Source: Solenopsis invicta
Taxonomy: Eukaryota; Arthropoda; Insecta; Hymenoptera; Formicidae
Length of the DNA: 64,000 nt
Assembly (NCBI RefSeq): GCF_016802725.1
Contig: NC_052665.1
Location: 1,302,001-1,366,000, forward strand
Direction of reading: 5' to 3'
The number at the start of each line of letters is the position of its first letter. Position 1 is the stretch's first letter. Shown here one piece after another: positions 29,540-42,694 of this stretch. A program made the translations under genes and the position numbers. The notes beneath the pieces were generated by a model. The model was given only the letters and a program-made list of their open reading frames with translations. It did not search any database and was not told where the DNA came from.

Positions 29540-29548
29540 CACGCACAC

Positions 29549-29580
<32 letters not shown>

Positions 29581-29584
29581 GCGC
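29540..29584. repeat. (CA)n(CG)n tract, Z-DNA-prone
   Basis: Alternating CA followed by nine or ten uninterrupted CG units, 45 bp in all, with no break in purine-pyrimidine alternation. Confidence 0.92.
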
Positions 29585-30600
29585 CTACGGTTTCCGTAAC
29601 CCGGTTCTCCCGTCTGTTTGAAATAGCAATGCACCTTCACCGTGTTTTCTGTCTGGCTCCGATTACGAATCCGAGGAGAAAATGAAAGGCGCACGGTGGG
29701 GCGCTACTCTTACAAGAAGCCGACCGCCGACAGTTTCCGAAGCGTTTCCTCGACTGTTCCCTACCTACGTCGCCCTATCGTCCTGGATTTTCCAATGGGA
29801 GTGTTTTCGAAGCATCACAAATTTGCCTACCATCCCACCTGCCATCTTCTTTCTCCGGCGGGATCGGCGGGATGTAAACGACAGCGTCGCGGAACGAGGT
29901 ACGGTCTTGTAGAGAAGGTCGGTAGTAGGAATCGGCGAGGAACTTGCGTTTTCAGGAAATTTCCCCGTAGCCCCATGTGCAAATATTTATCGGGAGTATC
30001 GGGACCTGCGCGGGTTGCTGTATGCACGTGTGTGATCGTGTTGCCACATTCACATACGCACGCACTCGCATGCACACACACAGAGGCGTGATCGCAGTGC
30101 GCGCGGAAGCCGCAGTATGCATCGGGGAGCCGTGTGAATACATGCATAAAAATGTCTGCTTTCGCGTGCCTGCACCCTCGCCCTCGGTATCCTCCCTCCG
30201 GACTCCCTCGCCCGACCCACCCTCCCTTTTCGTACCACCTCTCTGTCGCGATTCCTGTGTGCCTGTATGCCGACGTACCACGACGACTACTACGTCGTCG
30301 ACGTCATCGTCGCGCGTGTGCACGACGCGAAAATGTCTTCGGATCTGGAACGTGCCAGCCGAATGTTAACCTTTCCGGCACGTCGCGGAATGATTACGCT
30401 CATGACCTACATCGGCGGGCGGCGGTGCAATCATGTATCTGCGCCGCCACCGGTTCTACCCTCGCGAGAGAGACAGTCGGCGCGGAGGCGCTCTCGCTAA
30501 AAGAACTACGAACTTTGTTTTCGGATACCGATTCGTGTGACTTCTCACCGTGGAATTGTTTGTCGGTGCCAAGCACGAGAAGTCACACATAACTTTGGAT

Positions 30601-33600
30601 TATCGTATACGTTCGACCTGAATTTCTTCAAACTGCTTTATTTTTAGTTTCTTGTATATGAACGTCCCGTGGAGATTTCAAATACATGACGAATCGGTAT
30701 TACAGTCAATGAAACTTAAATTTTGTACATGTAATCTTAAAATATTTTTTAATGAGCTGTCACCGTATCTGTTATCCATTACAACGGGAACACGTATACG
30801 TTCGTGCAGATGTTTCTTCCATTTTCGAAGCCATTTTATTTTTATTCTTCCACACCAGCAACAAGTTTCTTTAAAACGTTTCTTATTAAGGAACGATTTT
30901 ATTGCGTGACTTTTGTGATCGTGAGTCATCGCAATTCGCACGGCCGCTTGCACTCTATGGTGCAAAGTGATTTCTTATCGTGAAATGAGTATGCAGAAAT
31001 GTAATTTTTCGGCGCAAATTATGGCGTATAGGTAATAAGTGCTCTGAGTAAAAACAATTCCTGGTGCTATGAACGAGTTACATTAACTTTTAATCGCGAA
31101 AGCTATTTTCTAAACGCAAGCGGAGTGTATTATTTTTTCAAGAACATTGTTGAATTATTTGCATTATATTATACCGATATAGAATTTACGAAAAATTGTA
31201 TTACAAAAAATTAATTTCTTGTTCAAAGAAAGTTTATAAAATTTTATACATACAAAAGAATAAATAATAATAAATAAATATAAATATTATTTATTAAATA
31301 TATGAAGGATACATGTAAAGAAATAATTTAAAATATATATATTTTGTTATTATATATATATATATATTTATGTATAAATATATATATTTATAATATATAA
31401 TAAAATTTATAATTTATAATATATAATAAAATTTATATATACATATATCTTGGGAAATCAGCTTGAAAACGTCAATGGATTCGCGTTATTCAAATGAGTT
31501 AATTCAATAATTATTGCTTGCATCGTGAAAAAGGATTAATGTTACAGACTTCTAATGTGTCTAACTTCTACAATGACAATTACCACTACCGTCAAGTTCG
31601 ATCGAACGCAACGAGCCGCTACAATGTAATTTTCCACCGACTGCTCTGCCGTGATTTGTTAACCCGCTTATAATGATTACGCCGCATTCCGCGCTAACGA
31701 GTCACGCTGACGCACGTGTTACACATATCGAACTGAGAACCAAAAAATGTATTTTTCGCAATATGCTAGAAGCGCTGAATTTCTCTGACTCTTCTACTTC
31801 TGCTATTTCTATCTATTCAAGTGTACAATTTCAGATAGGTCATTCTTCATGTCATACACGAATGAAAATAAAGTAGAACTATTGGTTATTTTAAAATTTA
31901 TAACGATAAAATTTGTGGTAACAGAAAAGTTAAAAACATATTAGCTTTAATGCCAAATAAATTTTCATGTTACATAATTAACCCTTTCTCTACTATCCTG
32001 GGTATTTCGTGTCCGATTCTTGTTCGTACAAGTTTCCCACAAGTTCGATGAATTATTAAATTATATTACATTTTATTATTTTCTAAAGTGAAGTTGCCTT
32101 TTACAAGGCAACGTGTTCTAGAAAAGCTGATAATATTTTCGTGAATTTTTAGATATTTTTTCAACCAATTTTTTAAACAGGTGAAAAAAATGAACAAATT
32201 CGAGATTTCCAAAATGGCAAGGATAAGGCACCGTTTTGAGCATGGTATTGCAAAGGTTAATTTCGAGAATACATAATTTAAAGATCATTATTGAACACTA
32301 ACGAGAGATGGTAAAAAGGAATCGCGTGCAATCAAGTTTCTCTGAAGGAAAATTGATGCCCTCACACTCGTAGTCACACATACCCTTTAAGAAATTTTCG
32401 CAATGAAAATGGAATGTAATGTACGACTGCCGGAGCGTACATAATTCGTAAAATTGACCTGTAATTTTCTATCTTTTCCTAGCTCTTCTCACACGGCCCC
32501 GTGATAATTTTCAAATGTTCCGAACTCCGTTCGAAGTATCAGCCAACCGAACGTTCCGCGGGGCCGATATCGACGAAACCACGAAAGCCAATCGTATCGT
32601 CGGTAACAGCAGTACCGGCGAACTTTTGAAATGACACATGCACTCGTATTCGAGACACGTGACTCACATGTATGGGACAACTATTGAGAAACGATCCACG
32701 CGCTTAGCGTATTGACCTACTTCTCGATATGAATCTTGCCGCACTCCGACGACGGCCGAAAGTCGTCGCTCGGTCACGTTGGTTTGCCTAGCGACGAGCA
32801 AACTCGCGCAATAAAGCAGAGAGAATCGTTCTCCGATACATCAATGACGATGATGCATTGTACGTTAGAGTGTTTCTCGCTCGGAACGAGATGAGCCATC
32901 GTGAACTACTTCCGCGCTTTACGCGCCACTGAAATTGCGCGCCATTGAACGTTCAATCTTCTTTAATTGTCACACTTCGCGCTTCAAATTCGCACTGTTG
33001 CGAAAAATGCAGTTAAACTACACGAAAACTCGCTTGTTTCGCCGTATGACAGTTCCCGTTTCTCGAAACAATTTTAAAAATTGATGTCGCCTATACATAA
33101 CGTTTTACAACTGCACGCGTCGCTTTCAAATCACTTTCGGATATTACGGAAAGTAAGAAATCGCTATAATGAGATACGGCATTCTCACTTGTAAATTTAT
33201 GCGCGACAGAAACACGGGAGATTTTGTTAACAACCACAATTACAAGCCACGAATAAATATAAGGCAAGACTCTCTTGCCACAGGTGTCCCTCATGTGGTT
33301 TAACATTTAATACTCCAAGCCCTTCAATTAGCGGCGCACCCGGAGGGTTAATATTAAGCGCGTAACTATATTCTTCCTAAAGCCCAGAAAGCTGCCCTGT
33401 TTGAATACTTGGCCTGTTAAGACGTAGCAAGTTAATGCGCAGAAATTAATTAAGTGCTCTAATGTTTGGTAAAGCAGCCGTTCAGGAAAGATATGGTTAT
33501 TCGCAATGATGTTTGGGAGCCTGGCTGACACGAACACTCCATCAATGTCAGCTCGTAAGGAAATAGGGATTTATATTCATGAACTGTTTACTTCCGTTGC

Positions 33601-35080
33601 TTCCATGATGCAAGTTTATCAATGTGAGTGTCCATATAAAGAGTTACAAATATATAACGCATGTTTTGCAGCTGACAAATTAGCTAATCTCGTTTATTTT
33701 CATTCTGGGTTATAAATTTGTCTCAAATAAAAACATATAATTTTAAACACATTTTCTTCTACGTTTTTTTTTTTTTTTTACCGCTCGTGACAGACATGAA
33801 GACAGTTTTTGTACAAAAATCGAGCTTCTTTATCATCGTGAAATAAGTTTGCATAAAATTTTCTAAAGAATCTCACGAAAGAAAAGAATGTTGTTCCCTT
33901 ATAAGAATATTTTACATTGTTATCTCAATTTACTTGATTATATAATTAATAGGCAAATTCTCCTCATAAATTTTAATCGTTAATTAATTAATAATAAATT
34001 AATAACGCCGACTCTGAAATAACTTGGAATAGCGGTAAGAATTCAAGAGATTAAGCAAAAGTACGCAACACGAATCCTACATGTTCAATTAGTCGAAAGT
34101 TTCGGATTATTTGGCAACGACGCTTCGCAAATTAGTATTGTTATTCGAGTTGCGTGGAGCTTTGGCTCCGTTGCAATAGAATGCATTTGCTCTGCCTCGC
34201 TTTGCCTCTGCCGACCCTACTTTCTGGAACGAGGGTTGCAGCGGGATTAAAGCGCATCGAGGAATCATATCTGTGTAGCGGGTAGATGTAGTCCTATTGT
34301 ACAGTATCACATTGAGTATACGGCATTGTGACTTGGCTCAAACCGTTTGTTTTGGCCCACAAGTCGCTGGAACCGTGGTGATAAACGTGTACCCATATAA
34401 GTCAATTCAAAGTTTCGGCTTGCCGACTAACAAGGAAGTACACGGTATACTTCCATTTGTCGTAAACTCGACGAGATTACAATAAACAAATGTCACACCG
34501 CATTTGAAATCAGTTGTACAAAAGTCGCTCGTATATTTATTCGAACGGATGTATTATTCAGATTTTTAATTTTGCTCTTGCATATATGCAAAATAATTCA
34601 TAATACAACGCTGGAGCAATGCATTAATATGAATGTACTTGTTGCATTAGAATTAGAGGAGAGAGAATTATGGATTTTTAGAGCACTTTTCCAAAATAAA
34701 TCTAGATTTTCAATCAAGTGAAACCGGCGTATGAATAATTGCCGGGACAATTTCAATCTAAATGTTTGTTTTTCTTCTTGTAAGGCGTGAAACAACAAGT
34801 GAAAAGCAATATATCTTATCATTACGTGTCATTTGCGCATCGCCTTTTTTTTTATTCAGCATGCCATTATTTAATGAAACACAGCCGTAATGGCGAAATC
34901 GATGTTTTCCATATAGAGAATTTATTCCAATATTTGAAGGAAACTGCAAAATCTGTAATTTAAATCTCGTTCAATCTTTTTAATTGCGCGTACTGCTTTT
35001 AATAATGCTTTAAACGAGAATATTGGAAATCGTTTTAAACGATGTTGCGTACCCCTCGGTTTTCATCCATACTTTTGCAT
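30601..35080. other. AT-rich gene-poor sequence
   Basis: Contains the AT-only tract at 31.23-31.45 kb, an 8-bp stem hairpin (GTTGCCTT/AAGGCAAC at 32093-32112) and a CpG-richer patch at 32.5-33.05 kb. No coding or RNA gene was recognised. Confidence 0.55.
31387..31437. repeat. 25-bp AT direct repeat, period 26
   Basis: TTTATAATATATAATAAAAT plus the following TTATA occurs twice, at 31387-31411 and 31413-31437, within an AT-only tract at about 31230-31447. Confidence 0.85.
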
Positions 35081-35501
35081 GGGAAGCAACCACGACGCGG
35101 CACGTTTCGAGGCCGCTCTGGCTGTTTAGTTCTTCATCTTTTTCCCTCGGCTACCACTTCACCTCTAAACTCTTGACACAGTCAAGATGCAATCGATAAC
35201 CCTTGATATTTTATTCACAAACATTTTAATTTCCTGAGCTCCTCAACCGTGCGCCTCGGATGCGCCCCGCTTTGAAAATGCGTAAATATGAGAAACTAAC
35301 GGAAAAAGAAAATTGAGAAATCGTCCATTGAGATTCGTTCGTAGAAATTTATTTCACCCCGCGGAACATTTTCACAGCGGCTGGCAATCAAATCTCACGT
35401 CGCGAAGAATGTTTCTTCTCGCACGGAATTTTGTAGGGAGGGAAAAAAAGAGTCGCATCTTCGAATTCTTTTCGCTACGTCGATAATATACGTTCGTTGC
35501 G

Positions 35502-36398
35502 ATGGATGTCACTCCTGCCCTTCCTATTTTTTGTTTTTTTTTTGCGACACAGTGCAATCTCTTTCTTCCTTTTTCCCTACCCCTCCACCCCTTTTTTAAT
35601 GTTACTTCAGCCCGTTTGCGCGGCGACCGACGAATGATTGTTTCACTAAAAGACTGGGGAAAACGCCATTTTCACAGAGTCAATGCGTGTCACCTGTCAT
35701 CGCGTGCGGGCAGTCACGCGGCAGACACTCGCGCAGCGGAATGGCTGCCACTCAAGCAAAGCGATTTACTTGGTCGGTGGCTGGTGTGGTGTCGCATCGG
35801 GTCCTCATTTTCCGTCAAGCGTTTTCGCTCCCGCCTCGCCTCCAGCGACGGCCAAGTTCCATACGCTTTACCCGCTATCCGGCCAACACACGGCGCGCAC
35901 GCGTTTTATGCAATTTTCATTATAAACGGAAACGAAGTGAAATGGATCGTCTGGCGACACGTATTTATTGCGGAGTGGCTGCCTTTGAGCGGGAGCACGC
36001 GCTCAGTTGCGAGAAAAAGGAATGCGCGGGGTTCCGGTTGGCTTGTACAAACAAAGGGAACGCCGGGCGCAAAGCGATACGCTCGCTACGTCGCATATAT
36101 GTCGCATCCTTCGATGCTCGACATATTGAGCTACTTCTTTGTACCTTGTCTATCGAGAGATTCAAATTTTCTTTGCGACGTGACGTGCACGCGTATCGGC
36201 ATTGCGCGAAGTAGAAGAATAACTCTCGTCTGCGTCAATTCGATTGCGTTGAGTTCAAGGGGGGAGGGGGGGGGAGGACTATCGAGAGATTATCCGAAAA
36301 TTATGTCGCAAACTCGCGAAAGAGATTCGTTCTTCGATGCATTAAACGACCGAATTATTATAAAGATCTCGTGGAGCATTAAATACGCGGCTATGTAG
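35502..36398 (+). other. Long open frame (298 codons) of doubtful status
   Basis: The ATG at 35502 opens the longest frame outside the mariner. The product begins with a hydrophobic, phenylalanine-rich stretch and then is basic, with no domain I recognise. The word AEWLPL occurs twice (about residues 79 and 157). A second frame is open over 35687-36214, which points to GC-driven lack of stops rather than coding. A 20-bp G-rich run crosses its 3' part. It may be an orphan gene, a lineage-restricted exon or chance. Confidence 0.2.
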
Positions 36399-38606
36399 TA
36401 TATCGCGATTAAGTTTCACAGAGGACACGTAAGCTATGCTTCATGCAAGGCAAAACGTAAATATTTAAATAGATGTAATATCCCGGAGTAGACATGAAGG
36501 ATATGTAGCGAAACGAGTTTTGATACTAAAGTGACTAAAATATGGTCGCTATATGTCGTTTCCGTGCGCCGAGTAAGGTTTTACATTTAGCCATATATGA
36601 GTGTATCAAAGTATATGGAAGTCACAGGTTTCATTCGCAAATTAATATTTTCTGATGGAATTATTGCCTGTTATCCTGCATAAGCTGTTCTATACATCAA
36701 GGGCGCAATTTTATTAAAATTAATATTGCGTAAAACGCATATTTTCTTCTACGTTAACGAATGATATCATTTGCGGATAATGGTAATACAAACTTGCTGC
36801 GCGATTCATTAAAGTATATCGATATAATATGTTATAATTCTAATGCAATGAGGCACAAAGTCGAAGGTAATTTTTTACAAGAATGACTGATCCAATTTTG
36901 GCATATAGAAGAGAGTTGCCGATTGCATATTGCTCCAATTATTATATTTCCCATTTGGTACTGATTTGTACGCAAATAAACGTTGTAGGTTGATGTTTCA
37001 GGTTCATCTATTATTACAATAATAGGTGTAACCTTTCACCAATAACTATAATTTAGGCGACCGTTCGTCTAAATCGTTCCAGTGAATCTTTTAAATCATA
37101 TCGCTTTTTAAAGTATCAAATTTATTAATTAAAATAATTAAAGGTATAAAGAATTATTAACCAATATTTATTTTATTAATAATCTATTGAAGATAAAGAT
37201 CCAACATTTAATAATTAATAAATAACAATAATGAAAAGGTAACAACGTCGAAATAAAATTGGTTTGAATTTATTCTTGCAGTTGATATATTTGTATTCAA
37301 TTATCAGTTTTACTATTACCATTTATTACTCTTACATTAATATCATTTATTGTAAAATTTGTGATAATACGATTTAGGAGATTTGATACATTTTATAAAA
37401 ATATCGATTTAATTTTCGTAATAACTGCAAATATACAATGAATGTAAAATATTCTACAATAATAAATTGTTTTTTATGTAGAAAATGTAGAATTTAATAT
37501 AAAATTGCATGATTACATTATTACCAGCTACAAAATTGATCAAAAATTAACATCAGTTATTAACATTAGCTATTAATTTTTTTCAAGTGTTATTTGCACG
37601 TGCAAAACAAGATAGCTTAGTAAATTTTCACTTATATAACTCATTTTTGCTTTTCTCTATATTTTTGTCACTAAATGCTACTTATATTAAGTAAAAAAAA
37701 TGGTGATAAGATATGATTTAAGCTACTGGTATGCATTCAGCAATTCTCCTCTATAAGTTCTCGTGCAATTCTGTGGGTAACGATTTACATAAGCCAGAAT
37801 ATTATTTGCAATAAAAGAAAATAGTCGCAGTACTCTTTGCAGCGAGCGTTGCTAATACTTTTATCAATTGTTGCTCGACGACGAAATGAATAGAAACTTA
37901 ATCCAATCCGTTTTTATTGAGTCATCGGCGCGTAACGCGCGAACGGTCCGTTAAATTTACATTGTCTGTGTGACGGCATGTAATTACGTTGCCCCGCATC
38001 CGAGTAGGAGAGACGGAGCTCTTTGTCTCGAAGTACGAAGAAACGTTGAGACACGGCGAGCGGCGCGAGAAATTTAGTGGGCGTTTAATGCGGTCACTGG
38101 GTAAAATTAAAAAAATGCTTTACATTGTAATGGAACCTTAATATCAATTTATGAGGAGCGAACTAGGATAGCATAATCTCTAGTTATACTACCGCATACG
38201 GTCTACCTAAGGGGCTTACAGTTGCCTCACTTTATTACTGATATATGCGTGTACACGATCAGGCTATTGTTAGCGCTGTTATAGGCAGGCCGAACAGTTT
38301 CCCTAAGCATGTGCTAACTACACTTCATCCATTTTACCTAACCGAACGCGATACCGCGGAAAACCCCTGATATTTATTCCTGCCATCGCCCGTGGTTTTA
38401 ACGGTGTTACGGTTCGCTGCGAGACGCTAAAGCTTTTTAATGCTTCTTAATGGCGTTCTGTTCTCGCGCTTGTTGTGCGACTACTTGGTAATGTTTAGCA
38501 TTGAATTCCGATGGTGAAAATGGAATCGAGCCCCTGTAATGATACAAAGCTGCTTATTCGTCGGCACGGAGCGTCGGTTATTATTTCTTATTTCGCGACG
38601 CGGTTA

Positions 38607-38629
38607 GGGAGGGAGGGAGGGAGGGAGGG
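38607..38629 (+). repeat. (GGGA)n, G-quadruplex motif
   Basis: Six GGG runs are separated by single A residues, which meets and exceeds the four-run quadruplex pattern with minimal loops on the plus strand. Confidence 0.9.
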
Positions 38630-39422
38630 CAAGAGCGAACGTAATATGTTGTCGCTGCATGTAGGATAATATTTTAAAAACACCACGTTGCGCGCCACCC
38701 CTTTGTGCATTTATCGCGAATGGAAAAGCGTTCTATCGGGCGCGCACATCGAGCAGCGTTTCATGCCCGGTGATAATACCCGGCTAATTCGAAAGCATCG
38801 ATCGCCTTTTAATATCGCGAATGGTCACGCGAAGATACTAATATGAACATAATCCCGGCTGCTGCTGTGACGGCAGCCTCGCACGAAATTAAAAATAAAC
38901 CGCGCCGTGTTTTTCGTGCGGCGACACCCTCATAATATAAAGCCCGGCGCAACGACACGACACGTATTCAAGTTTTAACAGAAGGCACAATTGCGAACAA
39001 TGGAATTACATATCTCGCCTCTGGTTAGTACCTGCATTGCACGTGCGGGACACATACATTTACATTGTTAATAGATACGCTATATGGCGAAGCGCGTATA
39101 TACGCAGTCATTTCTCCGCCTAAATTTGCGATTCCATTTTAGTTATTCTTTCTCACGCCGGACTTGTTCAATGTAGGCCACTTTTCGATTCGCGGTGACG
39201 CACGGGCACGAGGGCAATAATGAAATTAACATTCTGAAGAAAGCAATTATCTAAAAGCTTTTATTCTAAAGGCTATTATAATCAATTTAACATATAATTA
39301 CTCGATTATTGCAGAGTAGCAATATTATTGATATTTCGTTAATATACTATAAAATTACATTATTAAATGTAGAAAGAGTTGTTGTATAATTTGTACATTT
39401 TGCTTAAAATATACGCTCAATT

Positions 39423-39445
39423 TGTGTGTGTATGTGTGTGTGTGT
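39423..39445. repeat. (GT)n microsatellite
   Basis: GT repeat with one TA interruption. Confidence 0.88.
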
Positions 39446-39749
39446 TATGAATTTTTTAAATAAGAATTTATTTGGAGCAAAATATACCGTATATGCGTAT
39501 AAATTTTCTCTAAGTAAAATATTAAAATTTTGCACTCAATAATTCATGCTGATACTGATCATCGTAAAACGTAATCTCGAAACCGCACGCTTTTAGAGAT
39601 CGAACAATTTATATTTCACAGACGAAAGACTTAGCGGAGACCTCCATATTGAAACTGGCATCTGTGCATGCGACGTAAAACCCGAATTTTATTCGTACTC
39701 GGGCAGGTTCATATACATACATGTATACTGAATAAACTACACGTGTATC

Positions 39750-39788
39750 TTCTATACATATATATATATGTTACACGTATGTATAGAA
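39750..39788. repeat. Small perfect inverted repeat
   Basis: TTCTATACATA (39750-39760) and TATGTATAGAA (39778-39788) form an 11-bp stem with a 17-nt loop that is mostly TA. Such AT-rich stems arise easily by chance. Confidence 0.6.
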
Positions 39789-41896
39789 ATAGCATATACA
39801 TGTACATATGGGTACATAACATCTACATGGCTTGTCTTCAAAGAAAGCACTGTTGGAGAGTCTGTATTAGAATTTTTCCATATGCATATTTTTATATTAC
39901 ATGTAACATTACATATTACCCCGGTATAAAAAAAGTGACGTCAATTTAACAAGCTGAACGAATGAGACAAGAATCGTTAGTGTTTTCTGTCAATTTCTGT
40001 TTTCTCTATTTTGCTATCTGATCAATCACCCAGGAAAGACTGGAAAGGCGTGCAAAAGAGAATAATATAGTTCACTTGCACGTACTCGCAATAATTATCA
40101 ATCCGCCGTAAACGTAACGTATAAAACATTTGAGTAATACGGGATATTCTTATTTGAGCTAATTCCAATTACACAGCACGCTCCGCTCGCCCCGCCACTT
40201 TTTCATGTTCACCTAGAGTAAATGGCGGAAAGAGAGAACGCGGAGAAACGGTCTGAAATTGTTGGAGGGTTGGCGTACAGATAAAAATGTCACACTTGTA
40301 TCTCCGGGGAGTAAGTGAACCCGCGAATAACCAAGTGAGATGTAGATAGAAAGGACGTAGGTATAACAGGGAATACCCGCGTGTTGCTCAAGAAAACTGT
40401 ACACGTTCTTTGCGTCAGCGTTCACATCAGTGTTAGCTTTTATCCTTCATCCATCTCGGAGCATGGTCTTTCATGACCTTTTGATCCAGCAGTTATTTGC
40501 AAAAATGCAAACGGGTTACTTCGTTCGGTTACTCTGTTATCAGACTGTATTCTTTTTCCAGTTAATCAAACTCATCTGACATTTGATTCCTTTTGATCGC
40601 AGAACGGCTTACTTGCCTATAACAAATTGTATAAATTGACGTTCTATGAGTTTGTTAATCATTATTTAGTGTGCTAAAGATTTCTGGAATCATTATTTTA
40701 TTAAGAATTTAAAAACGTAATGACGTAATAAGTAAATCTCTCCTGAATTATCTCTCTGCTAGAGTTTTTGCTAGCTTCCATCAATAATTACATTCGTTTA
40801 GTGATGTTTCAATTAACGGTGGACATCTTTCCTATTTTACTCTTTTACATGTCGATCATTAAAATTCCTGTCGTGTAAAAAAGCACATCTCTTTTAAAGA
40901 TTGATGTGATCGAATAATTCTGTGCATCTTTCGCGTTAGAATTATAATTGTGTGTAATATAACGCCTTTATTAAAATCTAAAGTGTATATCCGCTATGGA
41001 TGAGTTTTAACTAGCAAAGTTAGAATCCACATAGTGCTCGAAGTAGAACTAATTCCAAAATCGAAGTTTAGCAGTTCGTGAGAGAATTCATTAAAATAAA
41101 CTATCTCAGGATATTAATACAACGTTATTGCGGTTCGCGTAACAACTTTGATATATATAACTTGAAGCGTGTATTAATTAAGCACATTATGCACCATCTA
41201 ATAACAATCTCGATGAGAATATCTAATATTTTCACATCAGAGCAATTTCTAAAATATATAAAAGCAGTTCCGTACTGTTCTCGTTAAACATAATATTTTC
41301 GCGTACAGCAAAATACTTATAATACTTCACATTTGTCGATACTAATTACGATTTGATGATAAGTTGCGCAAAAAGAAAGCGACAGGTTGTGCGAAAAATT
41401 GTGCGAAAGAAAGAAGCACAAGCGGCAAGTGAAAAGTCTGTACGTGAAAGAAACAGGCACGAAGCTAACGTAGGAGCTTTCATGTCGAACGTTTCCACGC
41501 TCGCTTGGCTTTCGAAGAAGCTGAATCGCGTGTCAGAAGCGCACCCCTCGCCTCGCCACCACTTTTCACCTACGTAACCCCGTGTACGGTTATACCACCC
41601 ACGAGTATACCTCCTATCAGGTGTATTACTGTTCGTGAAAGGTATAATTATCGATAATACCCGAGAAACTAGATACCATCGTACACGTTAGTCTTAAAGA
41701 GCTTTTCAATTTTTACTTGCGTAAAATATAGAGCACGATAATAATACCAGCTTGACGTGAGAACGCTGAAATCAGAGAATATGTTTTGTAGTGCTTTTAT
41801 ACACACATACATAGATGTTAAAATCTGTAACGAGATATATATAGTACTCTTTTTGAATGCGATATTGTAATCTTTTCCTCCTAGAATAGAAATGTT

Positions 41897-41928
41897 TGTG
41901 TGTGTGTGTGTGTGTGTGTGTGGTGTGT
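41897..41928. repeat. (TG)n microsatellite
   Basis: Thirteen TG units followed by GGTGTGTT. Confidence 0.9.
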
Positions 41929-42469
41929 TATGTTAAAATCTTGTAAAATGGAAATGCTTTTTAATTAACTTAATTTTTAATAGGCCATTTTTAGGTCTGT
42001 CCTGAAAACTGTATTAACATTTCAAAAGATATCAAAATAATTTAATTAAGTTTAAAAATGTGTTTTTGCTTAAAAATACTAGTACTTTTCAAATAGTGCA
42101 ATGTAACACAAATAATATATATATCTATGCTTTTATATTATATATAAATAATAATTTTAAATATACCGACAATAAAACTCATTACTCTTCATGATACACT
42201 TTCCCGAATATGAATTTTAGCCTATGAATACGCAAGGCGCATTGGTTGCGTACCTATTTCGCAGAAATATTCTCTGGAGGCCTTTAAATATAAACTGATT
42301 AACTGCCGCTCGAATAGGCCATTTGTAACAAGCGCAATAATATCGCAGCCAGGCTGGATCTCGTATCGAACGCGCTGCCTATTACCAGGTACGATCACGT
42401 CCCAATATCTCCTTCGGTGTCGCAGCACGTGTGGTTAATTACTCGGAGAGTGGTGTAACATGTCGCATA

Positions 42470-42600
42470 ACACAGCAACTTTGTGTAATGACTTATTTGT
42501 CACTGTCATTAAATTCTATTGAATTTTTTTTTAATATTGCAAAAAATTCGATAGAATTTAATGACAGTGACAAATAAGTCATTACACAAAGTTGCTGTGT
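42470..42600. repeat. Near-perfect 131-bp hairpin, probable foldback MITE
   Basis: The arms 42470-42529 and 42541-42600 are reverse complements over 60 bp with one mismatch (42520/42550), around an 11-nt loop. The ends read ACACAGCAACTTTG and its complement. The flanks are ATA on both sides, which may be a target duplication or chance in the adjoining TA tract. There is no coding capacity. A transcript would fold into a long dsRNA. Confidence 0.85.
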
Positions 42601-42623
42601 ATATATATATATATATATATATA
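42601..42623. repeat. TA microsatellite, split by the mariner
   Basis: Pure AT dinucleotide repeat of 23 bp between the hairpin and the mariner. It continues as (TA)n at 43941-43955 beyond the element. Confidence 0.9.
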
Positions 42624-42653
42624 CATGGTGCGTTCCATAAGTAATGCGACCAA
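42624..42653 (+). repeat. Mariner terminal inverted repeat, transposase 3' side
   Basis: This 30-bp end is identical in reverse complement to 43911-43940. The match stops after GCGACCAA. It abuts TA at 42622-42623. Confidence 0.95.
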
Positions 42654-42694
42654 ATTCATAAAAAACTATTTATTGAATATATTTGTACCAATGG

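Larger units (their letters stand above)
27051..30600. other. Longest CpG-rich island, no gene supported
   Basis: GC-rich with many CpG and the TCC and CA/CG repeats. Overlapping frames of up to about 150 codons exist in several phases at 29.6-30.6 kb, but none shows a domain or a biased frame. A strong plus-strand donor-like GTAAGT lies at 28725, with a possible upstream acceptor TTCTTTCGTTTAG at about 28637. The enclosed exon would be open in one frame but is unrecognised. Confidence 0.45.
36399..42469. other. AT-rich sequence with a CpG-richer patch at 38.0-39.2 kb
   Basis: AT-rich flanks surround a higher-complexity CpG-rich stretch that includes the G-quadruplex motif at 38607. The patch reads like conserved non-coding DNA, but conservation cannot be judged here. 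No gene is recognised. Confidence 0.5.

Noticed and set aside
29642..30592. Three overlapping frames of 130-152 codons
   Set aside because: They use different phases of one GC-rich, repeat-bearing interval, and none has a domain or coherent composition.
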